From: an uncultured Muribaculaceae bacterium | GTDB taxonomy: Bacteria > Bacteroidota > Bacteroidia > Bacteroidales > Muribaculaceae | Length of the DNA stretch: 13,628 nt | NCBI GenBank assembly: GCA_910583795.1 | Contig: CAJTZQ010000083.1 | Location: 1 to 13,628, forward strand | Reading direction: 5' to 3' | Part shown: piece by piece, positions 1 to 6,870 of the stretch | Position numbering within the stretch: position 1 is the first letter of the stretch | Layout: each line of letters opens with the position of its first letter | The notes under the pieces: generated by a model | What the model saw: only the letters and a program-made list of their open reading frames with translations | Database searches by the model: none | What the model was told of the DNA's origin: nothing | Translations under genes and position numbers: made by a program

Positions 1-67
1 TTGTCTTGCTGATCAGACCCGCTATCTGCAGAGGTGACAGGCAGAACTTCATGAGAAGCAGAATACG
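1..67 (-). pseudogene. Possible partial LuxR-like HTH fragment running off the left edge
   Basis: Reading the minus strand leftwards from about base 67, one frame stays open to the window edge. It encodes a stretch resembling the recognition-helix region of Bacteroidetes TPR/LuxR-type regulators (LSPLQIAGLISKT preceded by RILLLMKF; an ATG lies at 52-50). The pattern of a hydrophobic helix, a turn and then xxIAxLIxxS/T is what such HTH domains show. It lies just downstream of another gene of that kind, so it could be the remnant of a duplicated regulator or the N-terminal part of an unrelated small gene. About 22 open codons are easily expected by chance and the resemblance is by eye only. The flanking sequence to the left is needed to decide. 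Confidence 0.2.
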
Positions 68-72
68 GTGTT

Positions 73-1722
73 TTATTGAGGATTGGGTGCGGGGAGATTG
101 GTGAGGTAGTCGTAGAGGTCGGCTTCGGGGGCGAGGTTGAGCGCCTTGCGGAGACGGTAGCGGTTCATGTTGACGGTCTTGGTCTCAAGTCCGAGGAGCA
201 TGGAGATCTCTTTTGTAGACATACCGCCACGGATTAGCAGCGCGAGGTTCCTCTCCCCTTTTGTAAGGTCGGGATGGAGAGCGAGGAGAGCATCCATGAA
301 ATCCTTATTTTTCTCTTCGGCTTTCATAAGGAGCGTACGGTTGGTATTGTCGTTGCTTGTATGGCTTGCGATAAACGCTGCAATTTTCTTCAAGTGTGGA
401 ATTATCGCGTCTTGCGGAAGCTTACAACCTTCCTTTATCATGGTGCGGATGCGCTCCATGAGTTCATTACGGCTTTTGAGAAAAGCAGCAAACTCAGTAA
501 GTTCTTGGCGGCTTGCAGACAGGAGATTATGTGCATTTTCAAGTTCGAGCTGTTGCTGACGCATCTTCAGATCAGCCACCTGTTTCTCCGCGAGATGCAG
601 CTCCTGCGACGCTTCAAACAGCTGCAGATTCTTCTTGTGTTTATACCAGATGTAATACAGGATGCAGCAAATGGCAATCAGCACCACCCCTCCGAACAGC
701 ATCCAGAGGTTGCGGTTGAGAATCTTGATCCGATAGTCTTTCTCCTGACGTTCCGCGGCACGTTTCTGGTCGTCGGCACGTTTGCGGGCTAAATCAAGGT
801 CGGTGTTGCGCTGACTGTTGCGACGTTGCAGTTCGCTCACAAGCCCCGCCATCTTCTCCATATTTTCGTATGCCGCCTTGTAGTTACCGGTTCCGGCGTT
901 AGCCATCGCCATATATTCATAATAGTCGCAGAGAAGTTCGCGAGCCCCTATCTCTTCAATATACTCATGGGCTGTGGCGAGAGCGTCGAGGGCGTCACGA
1001 TAGCGTCCGGCGTAGCAAAGCTGTTTCCCCTTGTTATTGAAGTTTTCCCCGAGTGCCCATTTCGAATCGAGATGTTTGTTGATAGTGATAGCCTCGTCGA
1101 TCATCTGGAGTTTATCATTGCTGTCGCCGGGGTAGAGACACATATTGTTGAGATTGCGGGCTATCGCCTCCAAGTTTTTAAGGCGTCGGCTAATGTCGAG
1201 CGATTTGCGGAAGAAATGTTCCGCGAGCACATATTCATCCGTGTTGAGGAGGGTGACACCGCGCTCCGTGTAGCATTGTGCCACAGATGCCGAGTCGCCG
1301 AGCGATTTAAAAATGGCTGTGGCATGGTCGTTGAGTTCATTTGAGCGGGAGTAGTCGCCCAGTTTGCTGAACACCCTCCCCTGCAACATATAAAGGCGAG
1401 CCAAAGTCCTGACATCAGTGGAGTCAACCATCTGCCGGGCATCATAGAGAGTGCGTATGCTCAGGTCGAAATTCCCGAGGAGCTGTTCGGCATTTCCATA
1501 GAGGATAGTCGCCTCGCGGCAAATAGAGTCCGGTCGGGAAGTGTCGCAGAGTTTCAGTGCACGGTTGGCGAGCGACGCCGCCTCCTTGGGGTTTGTGTAT
1601 AGAGTGGCTTTCGCACGGGAGAGGAGCCGGGCGGCATCCATTCCGCTTTCCGCCTTAAGGCATAAAGGGGCAAGCGCAACCATCATTGCGATCCAAACAA
1701 TTTTAATGTCGACAGTTTTCAT
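73..1722 (-). CDS. Membrane-anchored TPR protein with C-terminal LuxR-like HTH (putative transcriptional regulator)
   Basis: Predicted one-protein signal transducer, 549 residues from the ATG at 1722. A TTG 12 bases upstream (1734) is in frame, but the ATG directly precedes the signal-peptide-like stretch (KTVDIKIVWIAMMVALAPLCLKA) and is preferred. Order of parts: signal peptide (about 1-24); about five TPR-like helical pairs (about 75-295, for example around YGNAEQLLGNFDLSI and NNKGKQLCYAGRYRDALDAL); a charged coiled coil; one transmembrane segment (about 338-360, FGGVVLIAICCILYYIWY); a second coiled coil (about 365-425); and a LuxR/GerE-like HTH (about 485-528, LTKGERNLALLIRGGMSTKEI and TVNMNRYRLRKAL). 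The TPRs should be periplasmic and the HTH cytoplasmic. The architecture is common in Bacteroidetes; its ligand and target genes are unknown. It lies about 70 bases downstream of the MFS gene on the same strand, with no recognisable TAnnTTTG box in the gap, so the two may be co-transcribed. Confidence 0.88.
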   Translation of the reverse strand: MKTVDIKIVWIAMMVALAPLCLKAESGMDAARLLSRAKATLYTNPKEAASLANRALKLCDTSRPDSICREATILYGNAEQLLGNFDLSIRTLYDARQMVDSTDVRTLARLYMLQGRVFSKLGDYSRSNELNDHATAIFKSLGDSASVAQCYTERGVTLLNTDEYVLAEHFFRKSLDISRRLKNLEAIARNLNNMCLYPGDSNDKLQMIDEAITINKHLDSKWALGENFNNKGKQLCYAGRYRDALDALATAHEYIEEIGARELLCDYYEYMAMANAGTGNYKAAYENMEKMAGLVSELQRRNSQRNTDLDLARKRADDQKRAAERQEKDYRIKILNRNLWMLFGGVVLIAICCILYYIWYKHKKNLQLFEASQELHLAEKQVADLKMRQQQLELENAHNLLSASRQELTEFAAFLKSRNELMERIRTMIKEGCKLPQDAIIPHLKKIAAFIASHTSNDNTNRTLLMKAEEKNKDFMDALLALHPDLTKGERNLALLIRGGMSTKEISMLLGLETKTVNMNRYRLRKALNLAPEADLYDYLTNLPAPNPQ

Positions 1723-1753
1723 GATATCGGTCAATTATGTGCACGTTAAAAAA

Positions 1754-1795
1754 TCTCTAAACCCTAAACTCTCAACTCTAAACCCTCAACCTCTA
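1754..1795. repeat. Degenerate telomere-like heptamer repeat
   Basis: On the plus strand, consecutive 7-base units read TCTCTAA, ACCCTAA, ACTCTCA, ACTCTAA, ACCCTCA, ACCTCTA, so six units keep exact 7-base phase with a consensus near ACYCTMA. On the strand of the flanking genes the unit is KAGRGTT. It fills most of the gap between the MFS gene and the TPR regulator, and its last unit includes the MFS stop codon (1793-1795). The unit length and sequence resemble plant-type telomere repeats by coincidence. Function is unknown: it may be simple-sequence expansion, a protein-binding array or mRNA spacer. Confidence 0.7.
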
Positions 1796-2989
1796 CCCAA
1801 GCTTCCTTGCCAAGAAAAAGCCCCTCGAAGCGGCGAAGAAGAGAACCGTGCCCGCCGCCTGCATTATGGCAGCTCCCCAGAAAGCTGCTGAATAAGATAT
1901 ATATTCCAGTAGGAAACCTCCGGCGATGATTCCGAGTCCCATACCCACGTCCCAGGCGGTGAGTATCGAGGAATTGGCGGTACCTCTTTGGTCGTTTCGG
2001 GCGAGTTTGATAAACATGTTTAGAAAAGCGGGATACATGTGTCCGTTTCCGAGCCCGATCAAAGCCGCCGAAAGATAATATGCCCAGCTTTGCTCCACGG
2101 CTGCAAACAGGGTATATCCGGCAAGCGACAGGATTACCCCCAGGGCGGCGTTTTCAAGGATTTTACCTTTGGCAAGTGCCCGCGAACCCTGTATTCGCGA
2201 AGCGAACAGACCGAAAGACAGGATCATGAAGAAGACACCGGTCCCGTCGGTGATATTCAGCACCTCGCTGCCGTAGATCGCCACATAATTCGCCATGATT
2301 CCCCAGCAGATGCTGAAGCAGATGATGTTGACAGCGAGAAGCCAGCTGCGGGTAAGGAAAAAGCGGTCGAGACTTATAGGCTTCTTCTCCTTTTTAAGTT
2401 CCCGTTTAGGCAGTTTGATTGTCGATACGGTGGCAAACCCGATGAGTGCGATTATAAGAGCGAGCCAGAAGAGGAGGGAGAAATTGTCAGTGGCGTGGTA
2501 AATCCAGATTCCGATGGAAGGGGCGAAAGCCATCGCGAGGTTGTTGCTTAGCCCGTAGAAACCTATCCCTTCGTTTCTTCTTGAGGATGGGAGAGTGTCG
2601 ATCGCCACGGTGGAGTTTGCTACAGTGACAGCCCCGAAGGGGAGCCCATGGAGAGTCCTGACTATGCCGAACATAAGCAATGTTCCGGCGCCGATATAAC
2701 CGGTGAAAAGGATGAAAAATACGAAAAAACAGATGGCGAGCACTTTTTTGCGGTCGAAAGTGTCGACTATAAACCCGCTGAAGGGGCGCACCACGAGTGC
2801 CGCAACCACATATCCCGACAAGACAAGTCCCATGACATGCTTGTCGGCGGAGAATTGTGCGTCGAGATATATCGGAAGAAGCGGGGTAAGGATATAGAAA
2901 GAGAAAAAGAGCATGAAATTTCCCACCATCGCCTTGCAATAATTCCTGTTCCAAAGAGTCTCTTTTTTTGTTGAAACCTCCCCGTCCAT
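1793..2989 (-). CDS. Major facilitator superfamily (MFS) permease
   Basis: Inner-membrane secondary transporter of about 398 residues, the usual length for a 12-helix MFS protein. Visible: MFS motif A in the loop between helices 2 and 3 (GFIVDTFDRKK, about residues 72-82); the helix-4 arginine motif (RTLHGLPFG, about 111-119); a basic central loop (KLPKRELKKEKKP, about 192-205) separating the two six-helix halves; and hydrophobic helices to the C-terminus. It resembles the AraJ/YfcJ-like sugar or drug efflux group, but the substrate cannot be read from sequence. Start choice: an in-frame ATG at 3022 would add 11 hydrophilic residues, but the best promoter -7 box (3031-3038) would leave almost no leader for it. 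The ATG at 2989 gives a leader of about 35 bases and is preferred. It is divergent from the arabinofuranosidase pair, so a role in moving arabinose or related sugars is plausible but inferred. Confidence 0.88.
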   Translation of the reverse strand: MDGEVSTKKETLWNRNYCKAMVGNFMLFFSFYILTPLLPIYLDAQFSADKHVMGLVLSGYVVAALVVRPFSGFIVDTFDRKKVLAICFFVFFILFTGYIGAGTLLMFGIVRTLHGLPFGAVTVANSTVAIDTLPSSRRNEGIGFYGLSNNLAMAFAPSIGIWIYHATDNFSLLFWLALIIALIGFATVSTIKLPKRELKKEKKPISLDRFFLTRSWLLAVNIICFSICWGIMANYVAIYGSEVLNITDGTGVFFMILSFGLFASRIQGSRALAKGKILENAALGVILSLAGYTLFAAVEQSWAYYLSAALIGLGNGHMYPAFLNMFIKLARNDQRGTANSSILTAWDVGMGLGIIAGGFLLEYISYSAAFWGAAIMQAAGTVLFFAASRGFFLARKLG

Positions 2990-3030
2990 GATGTCTGTAT
3001 TGTTCTTTATTTGAGTCTGCATATCATTGG

Positions 3031-3061
3031 CAAAGATACAAATTTAATGTGAAATGACCAA
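3031..3061 (-). promoter_or_regulatory. Bacteroidetes-type promoter of the MFS gene
   Basis: On the minus strand, TATCTTTG (3038-3031) matches the Bacteroidetes -7 consensus TAnnTTTG exactly. TTGG at 3061-3058 lies 19 bases upstream as a -33 box (consensus TTTG). Transcription should start near 3024, which supports the MFS start codon at 2989 rather than 3022. Confidence 0.6.
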
Positions 3062-3081
3062 TAATGAAATAAAAGGGTTGC

Positions 3082-3099
3082 AGGAAAGCATTTTTTCCT
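3082..3099. promoter_or_regulatory. Inverted repeat midway between divergent promoters (candidate operator)
   Basis: AGGAAA (3082-3087) and TTTCCT (3094-3099) form a perfect 6-bp dyad around a 6-base spacer, GCATTT. The centre (3090/3091) is equidistant from the -33 boxes of the MFS promoter (3058-3061) and the GH51 promoter (3121-3124). This is a typical position for a shared regulator site acting on both transcripts. The arms are short and AT-rich, so chance is possible, and no regulator is identified. Confidence 0.35.
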
Positions 3100-3120
3100 C
3101 ATTTTTGAAACATTTGTCCA

Positions 3121-3151
3121 CTTGAATATTTCAGAATAATTTCTAACTTTG
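3121..3151 (+). promoter_or_regulatory. Bacteroidetes-type promoter of the arabinofuranosidase operon
   Basis: TAACTTTG (3144-3151) is an exact TAnnTTTG -7 box. CTTG (3121-3124) lies 19 bases upstream as a near-consensus -33 box. The predicted start is near 3158, giving a leader of about 70 bases before the ATG at 3230. It is also a reason to reject a longer reading of the first enzyme from a TTG at 3149, which lies inside the -7 box. Confidence 0.65.
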
Positions 3152-3167
3152 CATCGGTCGAAATATT

Positions 3168-3185
3168 CCCCGGTCGGTTCCGGGG
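3168..3185 (+). promoter_or_regulatory. GC-rich hairpin at the 5' end of the arabinofuranosidase transcript
   Basis: CCCCGG (3168-3173) pairs perfectly with CCGGGG (3180-3185) across a 6-base loop, TCGGTT. It begins about 10 bases after the predicted transcription start and about 45 bases before the start codon, with no following T-tract. This position fits an mRNA 5'-stabilising stem or a small regulatory leader rather than a terminator. Confidence 0.4.
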
Positions 3186-3229
3186 CGGCTGCTTTCCTAC
3201 ATAAACCGAAAAACTCGATTGACCCGATC

Positions 3230-5209
3230 ATGAAGAAAACAATTTTCACCGCTCTCCTCGCCATTGGATGCATCGCTTCCGCCGGCGCGGAAATCAACAG
3301 GCTTGTAGTAGAGCCTAACGCGAAGGGGGCTCAGATTCCCTCCACAATGTATGGACTGTTCTTCGAGGATATAAACTATGCCGCAGATGGCGGTCTGTAT
3401 GCCGAGAAGATCAAAAACCGTTCGTTCGACTTCCCTACCCCTCTTCAGGGATGGACAGCTTTCGGAAAGGTCGAAGTGAAAAACGACGGACCGTTTAAAA
3501 ACAACCCGAACTACGTGCGTCTTTCTCCGTCGGGACATTCCGACAAATGGACAGGTCTTGACAATGAAGGCTTTTTCGGAGTCAGCTTTGAGAAGGGGAA
3601 AGAATATCGCTTCTCCGTGTGGGCGAGAGTCCCCGACGGCGGCACGTCGAAAGTGCGTGTAGAACTTGAAGACCCCTCTTCAATGCAGGAAGGTCAGGAC
3701 ATGTGTGCGGAGGAGTTTGAAGTTTCCGGAAAAGAATGGAAGAAATACACCGTAAATCTCACACCTTCCGAGACAGTGTATAAAGGTAAGCTCCGTGTGT
3801 TCCTTTGCAAACCTGAGGTTACCGTAGATCTCGAACACCTTTCATTATTCCCCGCCGACACATGGAAAGGGCGTGAGAACGGTCTTCGCAAAGACCTCGT
3901 GCAGAAACTTGCCGACCTGAAACCGGGCGTGTTCCGTTTCCCCGGCGGTTGCATCGTTGAGGGTACGGATATGAATACCCGCTATCAGTGGAAAAATACT
4001 GTCGGTCCGGTTGAGAACCGCCCTGTAAACGAAAACCGTTGGCACTACACATTCCGCTGGCGTTTCTTCCCCGACTATTTCCAGAGCTACGGTCTCGGAT
4101 TTTATGAATATTTCCTTCTCAGCGAGGATATCGGTGCTGAGCCTCTCCCTATCCTTAATGTAGGTCTTGTGTGCCAGTATCAGAACCGTGACGAAAGCGC
4201 CCACGCTTCTCTTGATGAGCTTCAGCCGTTTATCGATGACGTGCTCGACCTTATCGAGTTTGCCAACGGTCCGATAGATTCAAAATGGGGCAAGCTTCGT
4301 GCCGATATGGGTCATCCCGAGCCGTTCAACCTCAAATATGTCGGAATCGGCAACGAACAGTGGGGACCTGAATACACCACCCGTCTTGAACCGTTTATCA
4401 AGGCTGTGCGTGCCAAATATCCCGAAATCAAGATCGTAGGCAGCTCAGGTCCTAACTCCGAAGGTGAAGATTTCGACTATCTGTGGCCGGAGATGAAGCG
4501 TCTGAAAGCCGATCTTGTCGACGAGCATTTCTATCGTCCCGAATCATGGTTCCTTGCACAGGGCAATCGTTATGACAACTACGACCGCAAGGGTCCGAAA
4601 GTGTTTGCCGGCGAGTATGCCTGCCACGGCAAAGGGAAGAAATGGAATCATTTCAACGCCGCCCTCATGGAGGCAGCCTTCATGACGGGTCTTGAACGCA
4701 ACGCCGACATCGTTGAAATGGCTACCTATGCGCCTCTTTTCGCCCATGTGGAAGGTTGGCAGTGGCGCCCTGACATGATCTGGTATGACAATTTCCGCTC
4801 GATGCCTACCGCAAGCTATTATGTGCAACAGCTTTATTCTCTCAACAAGGGTACACAGACAGTGCCTTTGAAGATGAACGGCAAGGCAGTGGCAGGCAAC
4901 GAGGACCAGAACGGTCTTTTCGCCTCGGCAGTCAAAGAGGAACCGAGCGGCGACCTTATCGTGAAGGTTGCCAACACAAGCGACAAAGCCCAGGATCTTC
5001 AGATAGATTTCAAAGGATTGAAGAAGAACCAGCACTACACATCGGTCGAGATCACAACCCTTCACACCGACAATCCGGATGCGGAGAACACTCTCGACAA
5101 CCAGGAGATCGTGAAACCCAAGGTCGAGAACTACAACCATGAAAATATCACTGACATGAATGTGGCTATCCCCGCCAAGACATTTGCGGTCTATAGATTT
5201 AAAAAATAA
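3230..5209 (+). CDS. Secreted GH51 alpha-L-arabinofuranosidase with N-terminal carbohydrate-binding-like domain
   Basis: Retaining exo-glycosidase predicted to remove terminal alpha-L-arabinofuranosyl groups from arabinan, arabinoxylan or arabinogalactan. It has 659 residues from the ATG at 3230, chosen because a signal peptide (MKKTIFTALLAIGCIASAGA) starts there. An N-terminal beta-strand region (about 25-70) contains the GH51 start (MYGLFFEDINYAADGGLYAE). An inserted beta-sandwich resembling CBM4/9-type modules follows (about 73-208; FGVSFEKGKEYRFSVWAR). The TIM barrel (about 210-530) has RFPGGCIVEG (236-245), the acid/base Glu376 in GIGNEQWG, DEHFY (about 431-435) and the nucleophile Glu462 in VFAGEYACHG. 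A C-terminal beta domain ends the protein. It is longer than minimal GH51 enzymes (about 500 residues) because of the insert. It is first in a two-gene operon, with the second GH51 gene six bases downstream. Substrate linkage preference cannot be read from sequence. Confidence 0.93.
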   Translation: MKKTIFTALLAIGCIASAGAEINRLVVEPNAKGAQIPSTMYGLFFEDINYAADGGLYAEKIKNRSFDFPTPLQGWTAFGKVEVKNDGPFKNNPNYVRLSPSGHSDKWTGLDNEGFFGVSFEKGKEYRFSVWARVPDGGTSKVRVELEDPSSMQEGQDMCAEEFEVSGKEWKKYTVNLTPSETVYKGKLRVFLCKPEVTVDLEHLSLFPADTWKGRENGLRKDLVQKLADLKPGVFRFPGGCIVEGTDMNTRYQWKNTVGPVENRPVNENRWHYTFRWRFFPDYFQSYGLGFYEYFLLSEDIGAEPLPILNVGLVCQYQNRDESAHASLDELQPFIDDVLDLIEFANGPIDSKWGKLRADMGHPEPFNLKYVGIGNEQWGPEYTTRLEPFIKAVRAKYPEIKIVGSSGPNSEGEDFDYLWPEMKRLKADLVDEHFYRPESWFLAQGNRYDNYDRKGPKVFAGEYACHGKGKKWNHFNAALMEAAFMTGLERNADIVEMATYAPLFAHVEGWQWRPDMIWYDNFRSMPTASYYVQQLYSLNKGTQTVPLKMNGKAVAGNEDQNGLFASAVKEEPSGDLIVKVANTSDKAQDLQIDFKGLKKNQHYTSVEITTLHTDNPDAENTLDNQEIVKPKVENYNHENITDMNVAIPAKTFAVYRFKK

Positions 5210-5215
5210 CAAGTG

Positions 5216-6757
5216 ATGAAAAAGACACTCAGTATACTTGCATTCTCCGCGCTATGCGCGTTCCAAGGGAATGCCGCCAATGAGGCAACAATAACCCTGC
5301 TTCCTTCGAAGGAAAGTCCGGTGATCGCAAAAGAGATTTACGGACAGTTTGCCGAACATCTCGGCACCTGTATCTACGGTGGTCTATGGGTAGGAGAAAA
5401 ATCTTCTATCCCCAATACCAACGGCTATCGCACGGATGTGCTTAATGCTCTCAAGGAACTTCATATCCCCGTGCTCCGTTGGCCCGGCGGATGTTTTGCC
5501 GATGAGTACCATTGGATGGATGGTATCGGACCCAAAGAGAACCGTCCACGTATGGTCAACAACAACTGGGGAGGGACTGTAGAAGACAATTCCTTCGGTA
5601 CTCACGATTTCTTCGACCTTTGCGAGATTCTCGGCTGTGAGCCTTATCTCAGCGGCAACGTGGGCAGCGGTTCGGTAGAGGAGCTTGCAAAATGGGTTGA
5701 ATATATCACTGCAGAGGATGGTCCGATGGCTACTCTCCGCAAGAAGAACGGCAGGGAGAAACCATGGCATCTCAAATATCTCGGGGTTGGAAACGAAAGC
5801 TGGGGTTGCGGAGGCAACTTCACTCCGGAGTATTATGCCGACGTATATCGCCGTTATCAGACCTATTGCCGTAACTACAACGGCAACCGTCTCTATAAGA
5901 TAGCTTCAGGCGCCAGTGACTATGACTACAACTGGACCGATGTGATGATGAAGAACGCCCGCAACCACATGGACGGCATATCACTTCATTATTACACAGT
6001 GCTTGGCTGGAGTGGCAGCAAGGGTTCCGCAACTCAGTTTAACGACGAGGATTATTACTGGACACTCGGCAAATGCCTCGAGGTGGGAGATGTCGTGAAA
6101 CGTCATTGCGAAATCATGGACAAGTATGATCCTCAGAAGCGTATAGGGCTGCTTGTTGACGAATGGGGCACATGGTTTGACGAAGAGCCGGGAACCGTGC
6201 CGGGTCACCTCTATCAGCAGAACACTCTTCGCGATGCCATGGTGGCTGCATTAAGTCTCAACACTTTCCATACATTCACGGACCGCGTTAAGATGACCAA
6301 TATCGCACAGATCGCCAATGTGCTCCAGTCTATGGTGCTCACAAAGGAGGATCAGATGGTTCTGACCCCGACATATTATGTCTTCAAGATGTATGTGCCT
6401 CATCAGGATGCCCAACTTATCCCGCTTAATATCTCTACACGTGAAATCACGGCTCGCGACGGCAGAAAGGTGCCTGTGGTGAGTGCGACGGCTTCAGCGA
6501 AAGACGGGAAGACCACCCTTTCTCTTGTCAACACGGATCTCAATAACGAGAGTAAGGTGACGGTGGATCTCTCCGGTATTTCCGCAAAGAAGATTTCAGG
6601 AGAAATATTGACAGCGGCATCGATGAACGACTATAACGATTTCGGACAGCCCGAGAAAGTCACTTTGAAAGGCTTTTCAAAAGGTTATCAGGTCAAGGAC
6701 GGTAAATTGACTGTCACACTGCCTGCAAAGAGTATAGTGACACTCTCTTTACAATAA
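5216..6757 (+). CDS. Secreted GH51 alpha-L-arabinofuranosidase, compact form
   Basis: Second arabinofuranosidase of the pair, 513 residues, the usual length for a single-domain GH51 enzyme. The ATG at 5216 is preferred over the GTG just before it (5213) because Bacteroidetes rarely use GTG and the signal peptide (MKKTLSILAFSALCAFQGNA) starts there. Visible: GQFAEHLGTCIYGGLWVG near the N-terminus, the barrel motif LRWPGGCFADEYHW (about 87-100), the acid/base Glu194 in GVGNESWGCGG, SLHYYT (about 256-261), the nucleophile Glu316 in LLVDEWGTWFD, and a C-terminal beta-sandwich (about 400-513). It follows the other GH51 gene after six bases, so translation is probably coupled. The two proteins share family and motifs but differ clearly in sequence and lack a common insert, so they are divergent paralogues rather than a recent duplication. 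They probably attack different arabinose linkages or chain lengths (inference). Confidence 0.95.
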   Translation: MKKTLSILAFSALCAFQGNAANEATITLLPSKESPVIAKEIYGQFAEHLGTCIYGGLWVGEKSSIPNTNGYRTDVLNALKELHIPVLRWPGGCFADEYHWMDGIGPKENRPRMVNNNWGGTVEDNSFGTHDFFDLCEILGCEPYLSGNVGSGSVEELAKWVEYITAEDGPMATLRKKNGREKPWHLKYLGVGNESWGCGGNFTPEYYADVYRRYQTYCRNYNGNRLYKIASGASDYDYNWTDVMMKNARNHMDGISLHYYTVLGWSGSKGSATQFNDEDYYWTLGKCLEVGDVVKRHCEIMDKYDPQKRIGLLVDEWGTWFDEEPGTVPGHLYQQNTLRDAMVAALSLNTFHTFTDRVKMTNIAQIANVLQSMVLTKEDQMVLTPTYYVFKMYVPHQDAQLIPLNISTREITARDGRKVPVVSATASAKDGKTTLSLVNTDLNNESKVTVDLSGISAKKISGEILTAASMNDYNDFGQPEKVTLKGFSKGYQVKDGKLTVTLPAKSIVTLSLQ

Positions 6758-6816
6758 TATTAACACTCCACGGTCGCGATAAGGGTGGATTTTGAATAAA
6801 TCTTCCCTTGACAAAA

Positions 6817-6855
6817 GAAGGCGAGGCAGCATAACTGTCTCGCCTTCCGATTTTT
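6817..6855. terminator. Intrinsic terminator hairpin between convergent genes
   Basis: A 13-bp stem with one G-T pair (6817-6829 with 6835-6847) closes a 5-base loop, CATAA, and is followed on the plus strand by CGATTTTT. On the minus strand the sequence beyond the stem is CTTTTGT, a shorter T-tract. It therefore terminates the GH51 operon well and may also serve the convergent S9 peptidase gene, whose stop codon lies at 6871-6873. Confidence 0.85.
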
Positions 6856-6870
6856 AATTATTTGCTTATA

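Noticed and set aside
826..1344. 172-codon plus-strand frame within the TPR regulator
   Set aside because: It lies wholly inside a well-supported gene on the other strand, with no TAnnTTTG box and no recognisable domain.
1806..1823. GG-N10-GC spacing on the minus strand inside the MFS gene as a sigma-54 site
   Set aside because: It lacks the TGGCA and TTGC cores and lies within the coding sequence.
4544..5212. Long open frame antisense to the first GH51 gene (222 codons)
   Set aside because: The sense strand carries unmistakable GH51 catalytic motifs through the same bases; the antisense translation has no signal, motif or promoter and follows from codon bias.
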